DNA of 64,000 bases from Acidimicrobiales bacterium (GCA_033344915.1 JAWPML010000001.1:1670369-1734368); one strand, 5' to 3'; shown: positions 1 to 8,133, counted from the first letter of the stretch. The notes: a model not told the origin generated them from the letters alone. Translations and numbers: made by a program.

Positions 1-860
1 CGGTCGGCCGTCGTTGTTGCTGAAGATCAGGTGCGCGGGTCCGCCGTGCGGGTCCGTGTCGGGTGCTTCGATAGCGGGGTGGGCCTCGAGGTGGGCGGCG
101 AGTCGTTCGGTGAGCTCGCGGGGCACCGGTACTTCACGAGACGGCATGCGGCGGGTCTTGAGCGGCGCGAGGCGCGGGCCTCCCTTCACGGTGACCATCT
201 GTCGGTCGATCCTGGCGGAGCCGCGGAGGAAGTCGACGCGTTCGACGGTGAGCCCGATGGCTTCGGCGGGGCGGAGTCCGAGCGTGGCGATCGTCCACAC
301 GATCGGCCGGTACCGGTCCGACATCGCGGCGGCGAGCTGGCCGACCTGCTCCGCGGTCGGGACGTGGACGCGGCCGGCCCTTGGCCGTTCGGGTAGCACG
401 ATGGTCGAGAGGGGTTGTCGTGCGATCACTCCGTCAGCGTGTGCGGCCCGCATGATGGTCACGAGCCGGCGGTACAGCGCTTCCACGGTGGAGGGTGCGA
501 GGTCCTGGGCGAGTTTGTTGACCCAACCCTGCGCGTCGGTCGGGCGGACAGCGACGAGCGGAACGTCGCCCCATCGCGGTTCGAGGTGGGCGCGCCAGTG
601 GGAGTCGAACGCTTCACGAGTCGAGGGTCGCCACGGACGGGACTCGAGCCAGCCACCATCGCGGGTGACGTAGCGGCCGATGGTGAGTTTCCGATCAGCA
701 GCGGTGACCGACACCCCGGCGCGAGGTCGGATTCGATCCGGCGGCGTTCCGCGTTGGCGTCGGCTTTCGCGGCGAATGTCTGCGATGACTGCCACTTGCC
801 GTCGATGCCGCGCCACTTCACCCGGTAGCGGCCGCTGGGGAGCTTCTCGATCGAGGCCAT
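1..860 (-). pseudogene. tyrosine recombinase (phage-type integrase), frameshifted and cut by window edge
   Basis: Translation from the ATG at 860 begins as a typical integrase N-terminus (MASIEKLPSGRYRVKWRG, an arm-binding-like domain with many basic residues). Near 715-722 the frame breaks; a different minus-strand frame then stays open to position 1 and reads as a core-binding domain followed by the start of the catalytic domain. The motif TLGLRPAEAIGLTVERVDF supplies the first catalytic Arg, and a Lys-containing beta-hairpin follows. The HxxR and Tyr motifs lie beyond the left edge. One missing base beside a run of four G/C would explain the break. The ATG directly follows the TAG of the upstream small membrane gene, so the three genes were probably co-translated. 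Family assignment is firm; whether the frameshift is biological or a sequencing slip is not decidable here. Confidence 0.82.
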
Positions 861-1061
861 CTATCGCTCCCCCTGTCGGACGAGCAAGACAGCTCCTACG
901 ACGGCGCCGGCCGTGACCGCGACGAGATAGACGTTCGCAGCGGCCTCGCTGTCGTGGAGTCCCCAGAGTCCGTAGTACCCCGTGATCAGGAGAGGAAAGG
1001 CGACCACGGTGAGCCCGGCGAGCGCGCCGAGCACTGCGAGGACGATTCGTCTAGCGGCCAT
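861..1061 (-). CDS. small membrane protein (66 aa), unknown function
   Basis: I chose the internal ATG at 1061, which overlaps the end of the upstream small gene by 11 bases, over a start at 1127 that would overlap it much further. The product begins MAARRIVLAV and has two hydrophobic segments (about residues 5-26 and 40-58) separated by a short polar loop, ending in a basic tail. No family is recognised. It is the middle gene of a three-gene set ending in the broken integrase, so it is probably cargo of the same mobile element. Confidence 0.55.
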   Translation of the reverse strand: MAARRIVLAVLGALAGLTVVAFPLLITGYYGLWGLHDSEAAANVYLVAVTAGAVVGAVLLVRQGER

Positions 1062-1311
1062 CCCGACCTCCGCGTCGACGCGCCGACACGAGTCTGGGTA
1101 GCCCGACTCCGCCGACGATCGCGCCAACGATGTCGCCGATGGTGTCGGCTGTGCTGTCTCTCACTCTGTCGAGGTCGTCCGTGCCCATATCACCGCGGAC
1201 TATCTCGGGCACGAGCATGACGCCCCACACCACGTAGTTGGCGATGAGCATGCCGAGGAAGGCGCCCACAAGGACGAGCCCGGCGATCTTCAGCGTTCGG
1301 GTTATCTGCAT
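1051..1311 (-). CDS. small membrane protein (86 aa), unknown function
   Basis: The product starts MQITRTLKIAGLVLVGAFLG. It has one or two hydrophobic stretches in its first 40 residues and a second weakly hydrophobic, Gly-rich stretch near residues 62-74, followed by a very basic C-terminus. A GGGAGCC Shine-Dalgarno-like stretch precedes the ATG. It is the first gene of the integrase operon, and two direct repeats lie just upstream. No family is recognised. Confidence 0.5.
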   Translation of the reverse strand: MQITRTLKIAGLVLVGAFLGMLIANYVVWGVMLVPEIVRGDMGTDDLDRVRDSTADTIGDIVGAIVGGVGLPRLVSARRRGGRDGR

Positions 1312-1323
1312 ACAGAGGCTCCC

Positions 1324-1344
1324 ACGTGGAACAAACGTGGAACA
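1324..1344 (-). promoter_or_regulatory. paired direct repeats upstream of the integrase operon
   Basis: The 10-mer acgtggaaca occurs at 1324-1333 and again at 1335-1344, one helical turn (11 bp) apart. It lies immediately upstream of the ribosome-binding region of the first gene of the integrase operon. This spacing suits a dimeric repressor or arm-type recombinase sites; which of these is inference. Confidence 0.45.
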
Positions 1345-1381
1345 CCACTAGCGCAGTATGGGGTAGTTGTGGGTCCACTGT

Positions 1382-1465
1382 AGGTGGAGTGACCTGCGGT
1401 TTTCTGCGGTTCTTGCTCAGGTACAGGTCAGTCGACCTATCTCCTGCTTACAGGTCGACTCCACC
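1382..1465. repeat. cluster of short inverted and direct repeats between integrase and sigma genes
   Basis: The segment aggtggagtgacct (1382-1395) is an imperfect inverted match to aggtcgactccacc (1452-1465). Between them acaggtcagtcgacct (1423-1438) shares its core with acaggtcgact (1450-1460). The recurring core is AGGTC(G)AC. This divergent intergenic region (1312-1546) holds no gene that I can see and probably contains promoters or recombinase-binding sites. Confidence 0.4.
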
Positions 1466-1546
1466 GTCACCACCACTGAAACCAAAGGGAATCAGCCCAC
1501 GAAACGGCCACCGTGTGCGCCAGATGTGCACGGAGGTGCCACTGCC

Positions 1547-2083
1547 ATGACTGCCCCGACTCCCGCCGACGTGATCGCGGACCTCTCAGGCCGAGCACAC
1601 CCATCTCGTCCAGTTCGCCCGCAAGTGGGGAGCCGCCGACAGAGCCGAGGAGCTCGTCCAGGAGTCCCTCGCACGCTCCCTTTCAATGTGGAGATCGAGA
1701 GGAGTCCGCGATAAGCCGGACACGTACGTCTTCGCCGGGGTTCGCAGCGCGTGTCCAAACCGGGCGCGCCAGAGGTCCGTCCGCCACCGTGCGATGCAGA
1801 GGCTCATCAATGAGTGGATCGTGGGCCAGTCTGAGTCTGATGTCGATCTGGGACCCATTGCGGACGCGCTCAAAGATCTACCCGCGCAACAGAGAGCGTG
1901 TATCGATGCGCGGTTCGCCAAGATCTTGGGTGTCCGGAGATTGCCACGGAACTCGGCATCGCCGAATCGACTGTGCGATCTCACGTCGGCTTGGCGCTGA
2001 CCCGCTTGCGGTCGGCGACCGGGGGAGAGATCGGAGATGATCGTCAGGGCGCTCGGAGATCCCCGCCGTACGACGGTCGCTAG
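1547..2083 (+). pseudogene. ECF-type sigma factor remnant, two frameshifts
   Basis: An ATG preceded by GGAGG starts MTAPTPADVIADLS. Near 1584-1590 the frame shifts and continues as HLVQFARKWGAADRAEELVQ, which resembles sigma region 2. The same frame runs through a PDTYVFAGVRS segment and a linker to LKDLPAQQRACIDARFAKIL. Near 1925-1935 it shifts again to CPEIATELGIAESTVRSHVG, a clear region-4 helix-turn-helix. The three segments assemble end to end in the expected order for a roughly 175-residue ECF sigma-like protein. The two breaks imply opposite net shifts (one extra or two missing bases, then one missing base). Regional order and HTH are clear; the exact sigma class is not. Confidence 0.6.
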
Positions 2084-2092
2084 GGTTCGTGC

Positions 2093-3130
2093 ATGGCGGA
2101 AAGTTCGGGCGGTCCAGGCAGGGCCAGCGAAGAGAGGTACAGCGGGACAAGCTGGTGGGCAGGAACGATGATGGGCTGGCTTGGCGGCGAGCCACCCGAT
2201 TTCAGCATCGCGACCATTCCACTGGCCGGAATGACGGTTCCACCGAGCTGGCGAGAGTCGATCGTTGACCGGGACCTCTCCGCCGGCGTCCGCATCGTGA
2301 TGGAGCGATCGGGATTCGTCCGATACTTCTTTCGGGGCTGGGCACCCGGTGAACGCCGAGAGGAGCCTGAGGACGAATACTCGTTCGAAGACGATGCAGC
2401 GGCAGTGAACGCTCAGCTGGCGCTCATGAACGCACATCGTCTCCTCGTTCACTCCTCGGTTGTACGGCTCCAAGCCAAGTCCCTGGGTCCAGGTCGTGTC
2501 GGTCATGCTGACCTCGTCCACGGACGCGGGCACGACTTTCAGGCAGGCGGCCCGGGTCTCTTTGACTCACCGTTCCTAGTCAGCAACCGCGACTCTGCGA
2601 GGTTCCTCTCGACGTCGACCGCTGCGCTTGATGCCGCCGCTGGGGAACTCGAGCGCGTCTTGAACCACGCCGACGGCGAGCGTGTTGTCGGGCGCCTGGA
2701 CATACTCAACCGAGCGATGGCGGCATTCTCGAATCACGAGTCCGCGCATGCACTCATCGATGCGTGGACCATCTGCGAGCAGCTGATCCAGCAGTACTGG
2801 ACCGACTATGTCGAGCGCGCCGGTGGGACTCTGACGATGTCGGACGGTCTGGTTGTGGAACGAATGAACGCCAGGCGTCGTCAGCTGCTGGAGGGCACCG
2901 CGTATCCGGTCTCCGTAGTCCTTCAGGTTCTGGAGCTGGCCGGCGAGATCAGTCACGAGAGGTTCAGGACGCTGAATGCCATTCGCTCAGGACGGAACGG
3001 ATGGATGCACGACATGCGCGCCGTGGACGCAGATCTCGCGCGCCGAGCACTTCTCGAGGCGGCCGGAATGCTCGATGACCGATATGGCTTCCAGATTCGC
3101 CTCGCCCCGACTCGAGGGCTCTCGGGGTAG
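2093..3130 (+). CDS. HEPN-type (ApeA-like) protein of unknown N-terminal fold
   Basis: This 345-residue protein has a C-terminal helical region (about residues 210-335) that includes AHALIDAWTICEQLIQQYW and then SGRNGWMHDMR. R301-N-G-W-M-H306 fits the RX4-6H signature of HEPN ribonucleases and ApeA-type HEPN domains. The N-terminal 200 residues contain Trp/Gly-rich and beta-like stretches that I do not recognise. It starts 9 bases after the broken sigma factor and lies in the integrase-bearing segment, so an anti-phage or toxin-like RNase role is plausible but inferred. No antitoxin gene directly partners it. The ATG at 2093 has only a weak ribosome-binding site. Confidence 0.6.
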   Translation: MAESSGGPGRASEERYSGTSWWAGTMMGWLGGEPPDFSIATIPLAGMTVPPSWRESIVDRDLSAGVRIVMERSGFVRYFFRGWAPGERREEPEDEYSFEDDAAAVNAQLALMNAHRLLVHSSVVRLQAKSLGPGRVGHADLVHGRGHDFQAGGPGLFDSPFLVSNRDSARFLSTSTAALDAAAGELERVLNHADGERVVGRLDILNRAMAAFSNHESAHALIDAWTICEQLIQQYWTDYVERAGGTLTMSDGLVVERMNARRRQLLEGTAYPVSVVLQVLELAGEISHERFRTLNAIRSGRNGWMHDMRAVDADLARRALLEAAGMLDDRYGFQIRLAPTRGLSG

Positions 3131-3242
3131 CAACGGCGAGGACTGACAGCGCTGTGACAGCACGGCGCCCACTCCAGCGGGGCTCATGTCGGGTCCTTGC
3201 TGCCTTGTCCGAGTGTCCAAGTTGGATGTTTCTGTCTCCGAT

Positions 3243-3479
3243 TCAGACTCGGACACTCCCGATGTCCCTGGACAGGACTCTCTCGACTCTGCGAACGATC
3301 CACCAGACACGGAGTCGGGGGAGTCCGGCGGCGCGAGCGATGTCTCGAAGCTCGAGGTCGCGGTGGCGGTAGATCCCGCGGATCACGAAGTCGCGTCTTT
3401 CGACCGCAGCCGCCACGCGTTGGCGGTGATGGTCGAGCAGTCGACGCGGTCCCCGAAGGCGGCTCTCGGGAATTGGCAT
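3243..3479 (-). CDS. small helix-turn-helix protein
   Basis: The ATG at 3479 is preceded by a good GAGAGGAAG ribosome-binding site, which favours it over the longer frame starting at 3590. The 78-residue basic product contains RHRDLELRDIARAAGLPRLR, a helix-turn-helix in which LELRDIARAAGL resembles the start of a DNA-recognition helix pair. No partner gene is obvious. It may be a small regulator; the family is not recognised. Confidence 0.5.
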   Translation of the reverse strand: MPIPESRLRGPRRLLDHHRQRVAAAVERRDFVIRGIYRHRDLELRDIARAAGLPRLRVWWIVRRVERVLSRDIGSVRV

Positions 3480-3546
3480 GGCACTTCCTCTCGATGACGA
3501 TCGGGGAAGTGGGTTCACGCCGAGGTTAGCCCCTTGCCGGCGATCT

Positions 3547-3891
3547 CTACTGCGGAACCCGGGCGGGAGTGCGAGTCGTCGGCGGGTCACGATGCTCGAC
3601 GCCGTCGGTCATGGTCCGCATCGTCCAGGCCTCACCGTCCCAGTAGCGGCCCTTGAACCGGCCGGACGGGTCCGGCTTCCAGTCCTCACTGGTGTCGTCG
3701 GGATCCGGGAGCGGCTCCACCTCACGCCGCAGGATCGCGACGATCGAGTTCATCCCGAGCGTCTGGTCGTTGTTGGTGATCGACACCAGTTCCCAGCCGC
3801 GAGCCCCGGCGTCGTTGAGGTTCCCGACCAGTCCACGCAGACCGTTCGAGTGACCCTGCAGCCCGATGTACTCCCATTGTGTGCGCGCCAT
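3547..3891 (-). CDS. DUF4177-like plus DUF2510 domain protein
   Basis: The N-terminal half (WEYIGLQGHSNGLRGLVGNL, then ARGWELVSI) matches the DUF4177 pattern of a WEY start and a GWELV strand. The second half carries DWKPDPSGRFKGRYWDGEAW, the DUF2510 signature common in Actinobacteria. The length is 114 residues, with no membrane segment and no signal peptide. The function of both domains is unknown; DUF2510 often precedes membrane segments, but not here. It is encoded 69 bases upstream of a two-TM protein on the same strand. Confidence 0.75.
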   Translation of the reverse strand: MARTQWEYIGLQGHSNGLRGLVGNLNDAGARGWELVSITNNDQTLGMNSIVAILRREVEPLPDPDDTSEDWKPDPSGRFKGRYWDGEAWTMRTMTDGVEHRDPPTTRTPARVPQ

Positions 3892-3959
3892 GTTCAGATC
3901 CTCTCACGCCGTCGGACCGTCGCCCCGATCACGAACGTGAACCCATTCCCGCCTCCACG

Positions 3960-4490
3960 TCATCGGCCGAGGGAACGGCGCAGCGTCGCCGCACCAACGC
4001 GTAGGAGGAGCCCGATCGAGGCGAGAACGATTGCCGCGAATGCGCCGTTGAGCAGGACGGCGAGCCGGGGGATCTCGTCGTCGAAGAGGACCACGAGAAC
4101 GGTGATGACCGCCACGACGATCGCGAGGGTCGTCCACAGATGCCCGAAGACCTCGGCCGTGGAGGCGAGCCGCGAGTCCTCGCGGTGCGTCCGCGCCGGT
4201 CTCGGCCGGGGCGGCGCGGCCACGGTCTCGCTCGCTGCCGTCGGCACGCGGGCGTCCGAGAACCGTGCCCGTGCCTCGTCGAACGACAGGCCGCTGATCG
4301 ACCGGTCGGGGAAGGTCGGCGACGTACCGACGACGGTCAGTTCGTTGGTGTCCACCGCGAAGATGGGCTCCTCAGCCTCCGTGAGGAGGCGGTCGACGGC
4401 AGTACGGCGCATCACCGAGCGGAACGGGCGCAGCTGCCCGTCGAGATCCACGCGGAACAGTTCGAACGGCATCCGCCGAGTGTCGATCAT
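3960..4490 (-). CDS. membrane protein with two C-terminal TM helices, unknown function
   Basis: I start the gene at the ATG at 4490 (MIDTRRMPFELFRVDLDG); a second ATG at 4472 is equally possible. The soluble N-terminal part (about 110 residues) contains ELFRVDLDGQLRPFRS and an FDEAR segment. Two hydrophobic helices follow (near LAIVVAVITVLVVLF and AAIVLASIGLLLRVGA). Divergently, the DUF222/HNH gene starts at 4554. The family is not recognised. A long minus-strand frame continues beyond 4490, but its composition is antisense to the HNH gene. Confidence 0.5.
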   Translation of the reverse strand: MIDTRRMPFELFRVDLDGQLRPFRSVMRRTAVDRLLTEAEEPIFAVDTNELTVVGTSPTFPDRSISGLSFDEARARFSDARVPTAASETVAAPPRPRPARTHREDSRLASTAEVFGHLWTTLAIVVAVITVLVVLFDDEIPRLAVLLNGAFAAIVLASIGLLLRVGAATLRRSLGR

Positions 4491-4553
4491 GGATGCCGAG
4501 CTGTCGAGAAGGCCTCGCCGGTGAGTGTCACACCCCCTTCGTAGTGTGGGGTC

Positions 4554-5771
4554 ATGTTCGGTGATGGTGTTGCGGAGCTCGATGATCTGGGTGAGGCGGT
4601 CGATCTGGCGTTGAAGGTCGATTTCCATGCGCTGTACGCGGATGAGCGTGATGCGGCGGTGGTCGAGATCGCCCGGCTCGAAGCGAAGCTGGCGGCGTTG
4701 CGTTCGAATGCGGTGCAGGCCTATGACGCCCATCTCGACTGGGGCCGCGAAGGCCACCGATCCGCCGCCGCGGGGATACGCCACCGGTGCCGGATGTACG
4801 GCGGCGAAGCCGCCGGCAAAGTCAAACTCGCCCGGGCGCTGGTGCGGATGCCGGCCACCGCGGCGGCGCTGGAGCGGGGCGACATCACCGAAGCGCATGC
4901 CCGCCGGCTGATGCGGTCGGCCACGCGGCCCGAGTTCGCCGGTGCGGAAGCGATGCTGATCGACAAGGCCATGGACCGCTCCTACGCCAGCTGGCACCGA
5001 CGCGTCACCTATTGGGAACAACAGGTCGACGAGGCCCGCCGCGACGAACGCGACCCCGAACCACCCGACGACCGCGAAACACGCCGCGAAGCCCACGCCT
5101 CCAAGACCGTGTTCGACCTGACCCGTATCGACGCGTGGCTCGACCCCATCGGCGGCGAAGCCTTCCGCGAAGCCCTGCGCCGAATCGAACAAGAACTCTT
5201 CGACGCCGACTGGCAACTGGCCAAAGCCGACCACGGCGATTCGGTCACCGTCGACAAGCTCTGGCGCACCCCCGCCCAACGCCGCGCCGACGCCCTCGTC
5301 GAAATGGCCCAACGGGCCATGACCGCACCCGCCAACGGCAAACGACCACTCCCCCTCGTCATCATCCACACCGACCTCGACACCTTCGAACACGCCCTCG
5401 CCCGCGTCATCGGCACCCAAGCCCCCGCCCCGCTCGGCACCGACAGGCTCTGCGAAACCGACGACGGCACCGTCATCGGTCCCACCCAGATGATCGAACA
5501 AGCACTCCTCGGCCACGTTCGCCGTCTCGTCTACGAGGCCCCGGGCGTCATCCTCGACTACGGCCGCAAACAACGCCTCTTCAAAGGCGAACTCCGCCAA
5601 GCCATCCAAGCCCGCGACCGCCACTGCGACCACCCCGGCTGCGACATCCCCGCCCGCCACTGCGACATCGACCACCTCACCGACTGGGACCACGGCGGCC
5701 ACACCGCCCACACCAACGGCAAAGCCCGCTGCAGCTACCACCACCGCAACCACAAACCCCGACCCGGCTAG
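4554..5771 (+). CDS. DUF222 / HNH endonuclease domain protein (13E12-type)
   Basis: This 405-residue protein has a DUF222 helical region (residues 1 to about 300) and a C-terminal HNH nuclease fold. The latter contains RDRHCDHPGCDIPARHCDID, followed by HLTDWDHGGHTAHTNGKARC and a final HH pair; the Cys pairs probably bind zinc. This is the actinobacterial 13E12 repeat family, often present in many copies per genome and of unresolved biological role. The 3' half uses strikingly uniform C-ending codons compared with its first 150 bases. No intein or mobile-intron flanks are visible. Confidence 0.9.
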   Translation: MFGDGVAELDDLGEAVDLALKVDFHALYADERDAAVVEIARLEAKLAALRSNAVQAYDAHLDWGREGHRSAAAGIRHRCRMYGGEAAGKVKLARALVRMPATAAALERGDITEAHARRLMRSATRPEFAGAEAMLIDKAMDRSYASWHRRVTYWEQQVDEARRDERDPEPPDDRETRREAHASKTVFDLTRIDAWLDPIGGEAFREALRRIEQELFDADWQLAKADHGDSVTVDKLWRTPAQRRADALVEMAQRAMTAPANGKRPLPLVIIHTDLDTFEHALARVIGTQAPAPLGTDRLCETDDGTVIGPTQMIEQALLGHVRRLVYEAPGVILDYGRKQRLFKGELRQAIQARDRHCDHPGCDIPARHCDIDHLTDWDHGGHTAHTNGKARCSYHHRNHKPRPG

Positions 5772-5864
5772 GCCGGCGAGTGGTCGCCTCGGCACCGTGC
5801 GTGAGATCACTGAACACGGTTTCGCCAGGTTGGCTAGCGTCGCGAGACGAGGAGGGGGGCGCGC

Positions 5865-6176
5865 ATGAGCGAGATCACCGACGCCGGCGGAAGCAGCGGG
5901 CGAGGGCCGGCTCCCCTGTCGCACGACGCGTTGCGTTGGCTCGAGCATGTGGCCGTCCTCGAGCTCTACACGGATCGCCTTCCCCGTCGTACCGGTCAGG
6001 TCGCCACCGCGCTCGCCTTCCTCGATCGTGACCTGCCGATGAGCTCGCGCGACATCGCCGGGTTCGCTCGCACGGGACACGAGACCGTTCGCCGGTCAGC
6101 GGACGCGCTGGAGGCCGAGCGCCTGATCGATCGCCATCGGCGGCCGATCTATCACGCCCGCGCTCCCCTCGGCTGA
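5865..6176 (+). CDS. small winged-helix-like regulator
   Basis: The ATG at 5865 follows a GAGGAGGGGGGCGC purine-rich stretch. The 103-residue product contains LPMSSRDIAGFARTGHETVR followed by an EAERLIDRH segment, the layout of an HTH with recognition helix and short wing (MarR/Crp-like). The N-terminal 40 residues form a probable dimerisation helix region. It stands alone between the HNH gene and the convergent release-factor-like gene. The regulated target is unknown. Confidence 0.55.
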   Translation: MSEITDAGGSSGRGPAPLSHDALRWLEHVAVLELYTDRLPRRTGQVATALAFLDRDLPMSSRDIAGFARTGHETVRRSADALEAERLIDRHRRPIYHARAPLG

Positions 6177-6197
6177 CGGCCACCCCCGCGCGGCGGG

Positions 6198-6593
6198 TCA
6201 GTCGTCGGCGGACGGTCTGCGGCGCCCCTTCTTGACGTCGCCGCGGCGCCGTTTCGAGTCGAGCCGGCGGCGCTGACTGCCCTTCGTCGGCTTCGTCTTG
6301 CGCCGGGGGCGGTCGACCGTCGCCGCCCGGTCGACCCGGTCCTGGATGCGCTCCAGGGCGATCTGACGGTTGCGGTACTGCGAGCGTTCGTCGTCGACCG
6401 TGACCCGGATCGTGTCGCCGAGCTTCCCGGTGACCCGCTCCTTCAGCCACGCCGGCATGGAGACGCTCCCCTGCACGTCGAAGGTCGCCTCGACCTTCGT
6501 GTTCGACCGGTTGGCGTGCTGCCCACCCGGCCCACCGGAAGCGACGAAGCGGAATGTCACCTCGTCCTCGGACACCGTCCACCGTGACGCCAT
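6198..6593 (-). CDS. arfB: peptidyl-tRNA hydrolase ArfB / release-factor-like ribosome rescue protein
   Basis: From the ATG at 6593 the 131-residue product carries FVASGGPGGQHANRSNTKVE, with GGQ at residues 23-25. This is the catalytic motif of class-I release factors and of ArfB (YaeJ), which frees peptides from stalled ribosomes. A very basic tail (KKGRRRPSADD and preceding RRRLDSKRRR) fits the mRNA-channel-binding tail of ArfB. It lacks the codon-recognition domain of a full release factor. The start at 6593 was preferred over 6680 because the extra residues are Pro/Gly-rich and unconserved in character. ArfB and the related actinobacterial class of short RF-like proteins cannot be separated by eye. 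Confidence 0.85.
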   Translation of the reverse strand: MASRWTVSEDEVTFRFVASGGPGGQHANRSNTKVEATFDVQGSVSMPAWLKERVTGKLGDTIRVTVDDERSQYRNRQIALERIQDRVDRAATVDRPRRKTKPTKGSQRRRLDSKRRRGDVKKGRRRPSADD

Positions 6594-6776
6594 GTCAGAC
6601 CCGCCCACCCGACCTGGGCCGACCGGCCCGGTTGGTCCCGGGGCCGGGGCCGGGACCTGTGACCCGAGCGACTGGTTCATCGGAAGCCATTGGGTTCAGC
6701 ATCGCACTCCCGGCCCCGTTGACACGGATACCGCTCCGAGCACACGGAGCACCAAGGCACCAGGGGTACGGACACC

Positions 6777-6944
6777 ATGAACGAAGAAGCACGGACTTTC
6801 CGGATCGCGCCGGCGTACAACCTCGACCTGTTCACCCAGACACACCGGGTGCGGGGCACGGCGGCGGTGCTGCGGGACGAACGTCTCCAGCTGACCGCCT
6901 CGCCGTCCGGCGAGCTCCAGGCCCGCCCGGTACGCGGCGACTGA
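6777..6944 (+). CDS. small protein (55 aa), unknown function
   Basis: An ATG at 6777, with an AGGGGT-like ribosome-binding site 9 bases upstream, opens a 55-codon frame starting MNEEARTFRIAPAYNLDLFT and ending with TGA at 6944. A strong hairpin terminator follows 29 bases later. The placement of start, SD and terminator suggests a real short gene. The product is soluble and unrecognised. Confidence 0.45.
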   Translation: MNEEARTFRIAPAYNLDLFTQTHRVRGTAAVLRDERLQLTASPSGELQARPVRGD

Positions 6945-6973
6945 ATCTCCACCCAGAGAACCCCACCCACCGG

Positions 6974-7000
6974 AACCGGCCACCACTGCGGTGGCCGGTT
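6974..7000. terminator. bidirectional hairpin terminator
   Basis: aaccggccacc (6974-6984) pairs perfectly with ggtggccggtt (6990-7000) around a 5-base loop. It lies between the convergent small gene (+) and the histidine phosphatase gene (-). A short A/T run flanks the stem on both sides. Confidence 0.7.
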
Positions 7001-7035
7001 TCGCGTGCGGACACGGATCTCAGCCGACCTCCATC

Positions 7036-7602
7036 TCAGAGGTGGGCCACCTCGTTGAAGCTGTGGAGCGCCGGCGTCGATCCTCGTGACGCGATGCGCG
7101 AGATCGAGGCCTGCTGCACGAAACACCGCCATTGCGTCTCGATGCCCACGCCGAGGCTCCAGGCGACGGCCGCCTTGATGGGCGACACGTGGCTCACCAC
7201 CACGATGTCGCGGTCGGCGGATTCGGCGAGGAGGCCGTCGAGCGCCGCGAAGACCCGAGCGGCGAGCTCGTCGAGGCTCTCACCGCCGGGCGGACGCCAG
7301 CCGGTGTCCGCCCGCCACGAACGCCAGGTCTCCGCCGACACGTCGGCCACCGGCGTGCCTTCGAGGTCGCCGTAGTCGAGCTCGATGACGCGTTCGTCGA
7401 TCTCGACCGGCGGACCGATCGCCGCCGCCGTCTCCCGGCAGCGGGCCAGCGGGCTGGAGATCACCCGGTCCGCGCCGGCGAGCGCCCGACCGATCGCGGC
7501 GGCCTGGCGGCGCCCGACCTCGTCGAGGGACGGGTCGCGCCGACCGAGGAGCTCGCCGGAGGCGTTGGCGGCGGTCCGGCCGTGACGGGCGATGATCAGC
7601 AC
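7036..7602 (-). CDS. histidine phosphatase family protein
   Basis: The 188-residue protein begins MLIIARHGRTAANASGELLG. RHG at residues 6-8 is the phosphohistidine motif of the phosphoglycerate-mutase-like superfamily; later IELDYGDLEG and VSHVSPIKAAV supply the acid/base region and second His. The zinc-ribbon gene two positions upstream on the same strand is the partner commonly seen next to RNase H/CobC-type phosphatases in Actinobacteria. That makes a nucleotide or alpha-ribazole phosphate substrate possible but unproven. Confidence 0.85.
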   Translation of the reverse strand: MLIIARHGRTAANASGELLGRRDPSLDEVGRRQAAAIGRALAGADRVISSPLARCRETAAAIGPPVEIDERVIELDYGDLEGTPVADVSAETWRSWRADTGWRPPGGESLDELAARVFAALDGLLAESADRDIVVVSHVSPIKAAVAWSLGVGIETQWRCFVQQASISRIASRGSTPALHSFNEVAHL

Positions 7603-7626
7603 ACTGTCTCCAAACGAATCGGCTCC

Positions 7627-8115
7627 CTAGGCGAGATGGGTACGGGGCAGGCGGCCCGTGCGCACGAGCTGGGTGCGATGGTCGGGCCGGGTGAGCTCGA
7701 AGCGTCGCACGAGCCAGACGAGCGCGCCGATGCCGAGGAGTTCGAGCACCACCAGCACCGCCGGGGCGCGGTCGAACTCGGGCAGCGGCGCCTCGGCGAG
7801 ACCGTCGAGTCCTTGCGCCGGCCACCAGAACAGCTGCGAGCGCGTCCAGGTGCCGGCGGCGACGAGGAAGACGAAGGTGCCGATCGGGATACCGAGCAGT
7901 CGTCGGCGCAGCACCCGACGTCCGACGGTGGCCGCCATCACGAGCGTCATCAGCGCGACCGACCCGAGCAGCGTGTGCAGGATCAGCGGTCGTCCGGTCA
8001 GCGCTTCGACCAGCGGGAGCACACCGCCGAGGGCGACGAACCGATAGTCGATCGCGGGGCTGTCGAACACGAACAGGACCGCCAGGACCGCAGCGGCGAC
8101 GAAGAAGAAGAACAC
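7627..8115 (-). CDS. integral membrane protein, unknown function
   Basis: The gene has a GTG start and 162 residues with about four hydrophobic helices (residues 1-18, 25-43, 45-65 and 75-95, and possibly 120-137). An Arg-rich tail ends it. It is encoded between the zinc-ribbon protein and the histidine phosphatase with 18-24 base gaps, so probably in one operon. No family motif is recognised. Confidence 0.6.
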   Translation of the reverse strand: MFFFFVAAAVLAVLFVFDSPAIDYRFVALGGVLPLVEALTGRPLILHTLLGSVALMTLVMAATVGRRVLRRRLLGIPIGTFVFLVAAGTWTRSQLFWWPAQGLDGLAEAPLPEFDRAPAVLVVLELLGIGALVWLVRRFELTRPDHRTQLVRTGRLPRTHLA

Positions 8116-8133
8116 GGCGCGGCTCCGGCCCCG

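Noticed and set aside
4500-6080. Long open minus-strand frame antisense to the DUF222/HNH gene
   Set aside because: Its translation is Val/Gly/Ala-rich and low-complexity, typical of the third-position-GC shadow of a strongly biased gene; only the 3960-4490 part has plausible composition.
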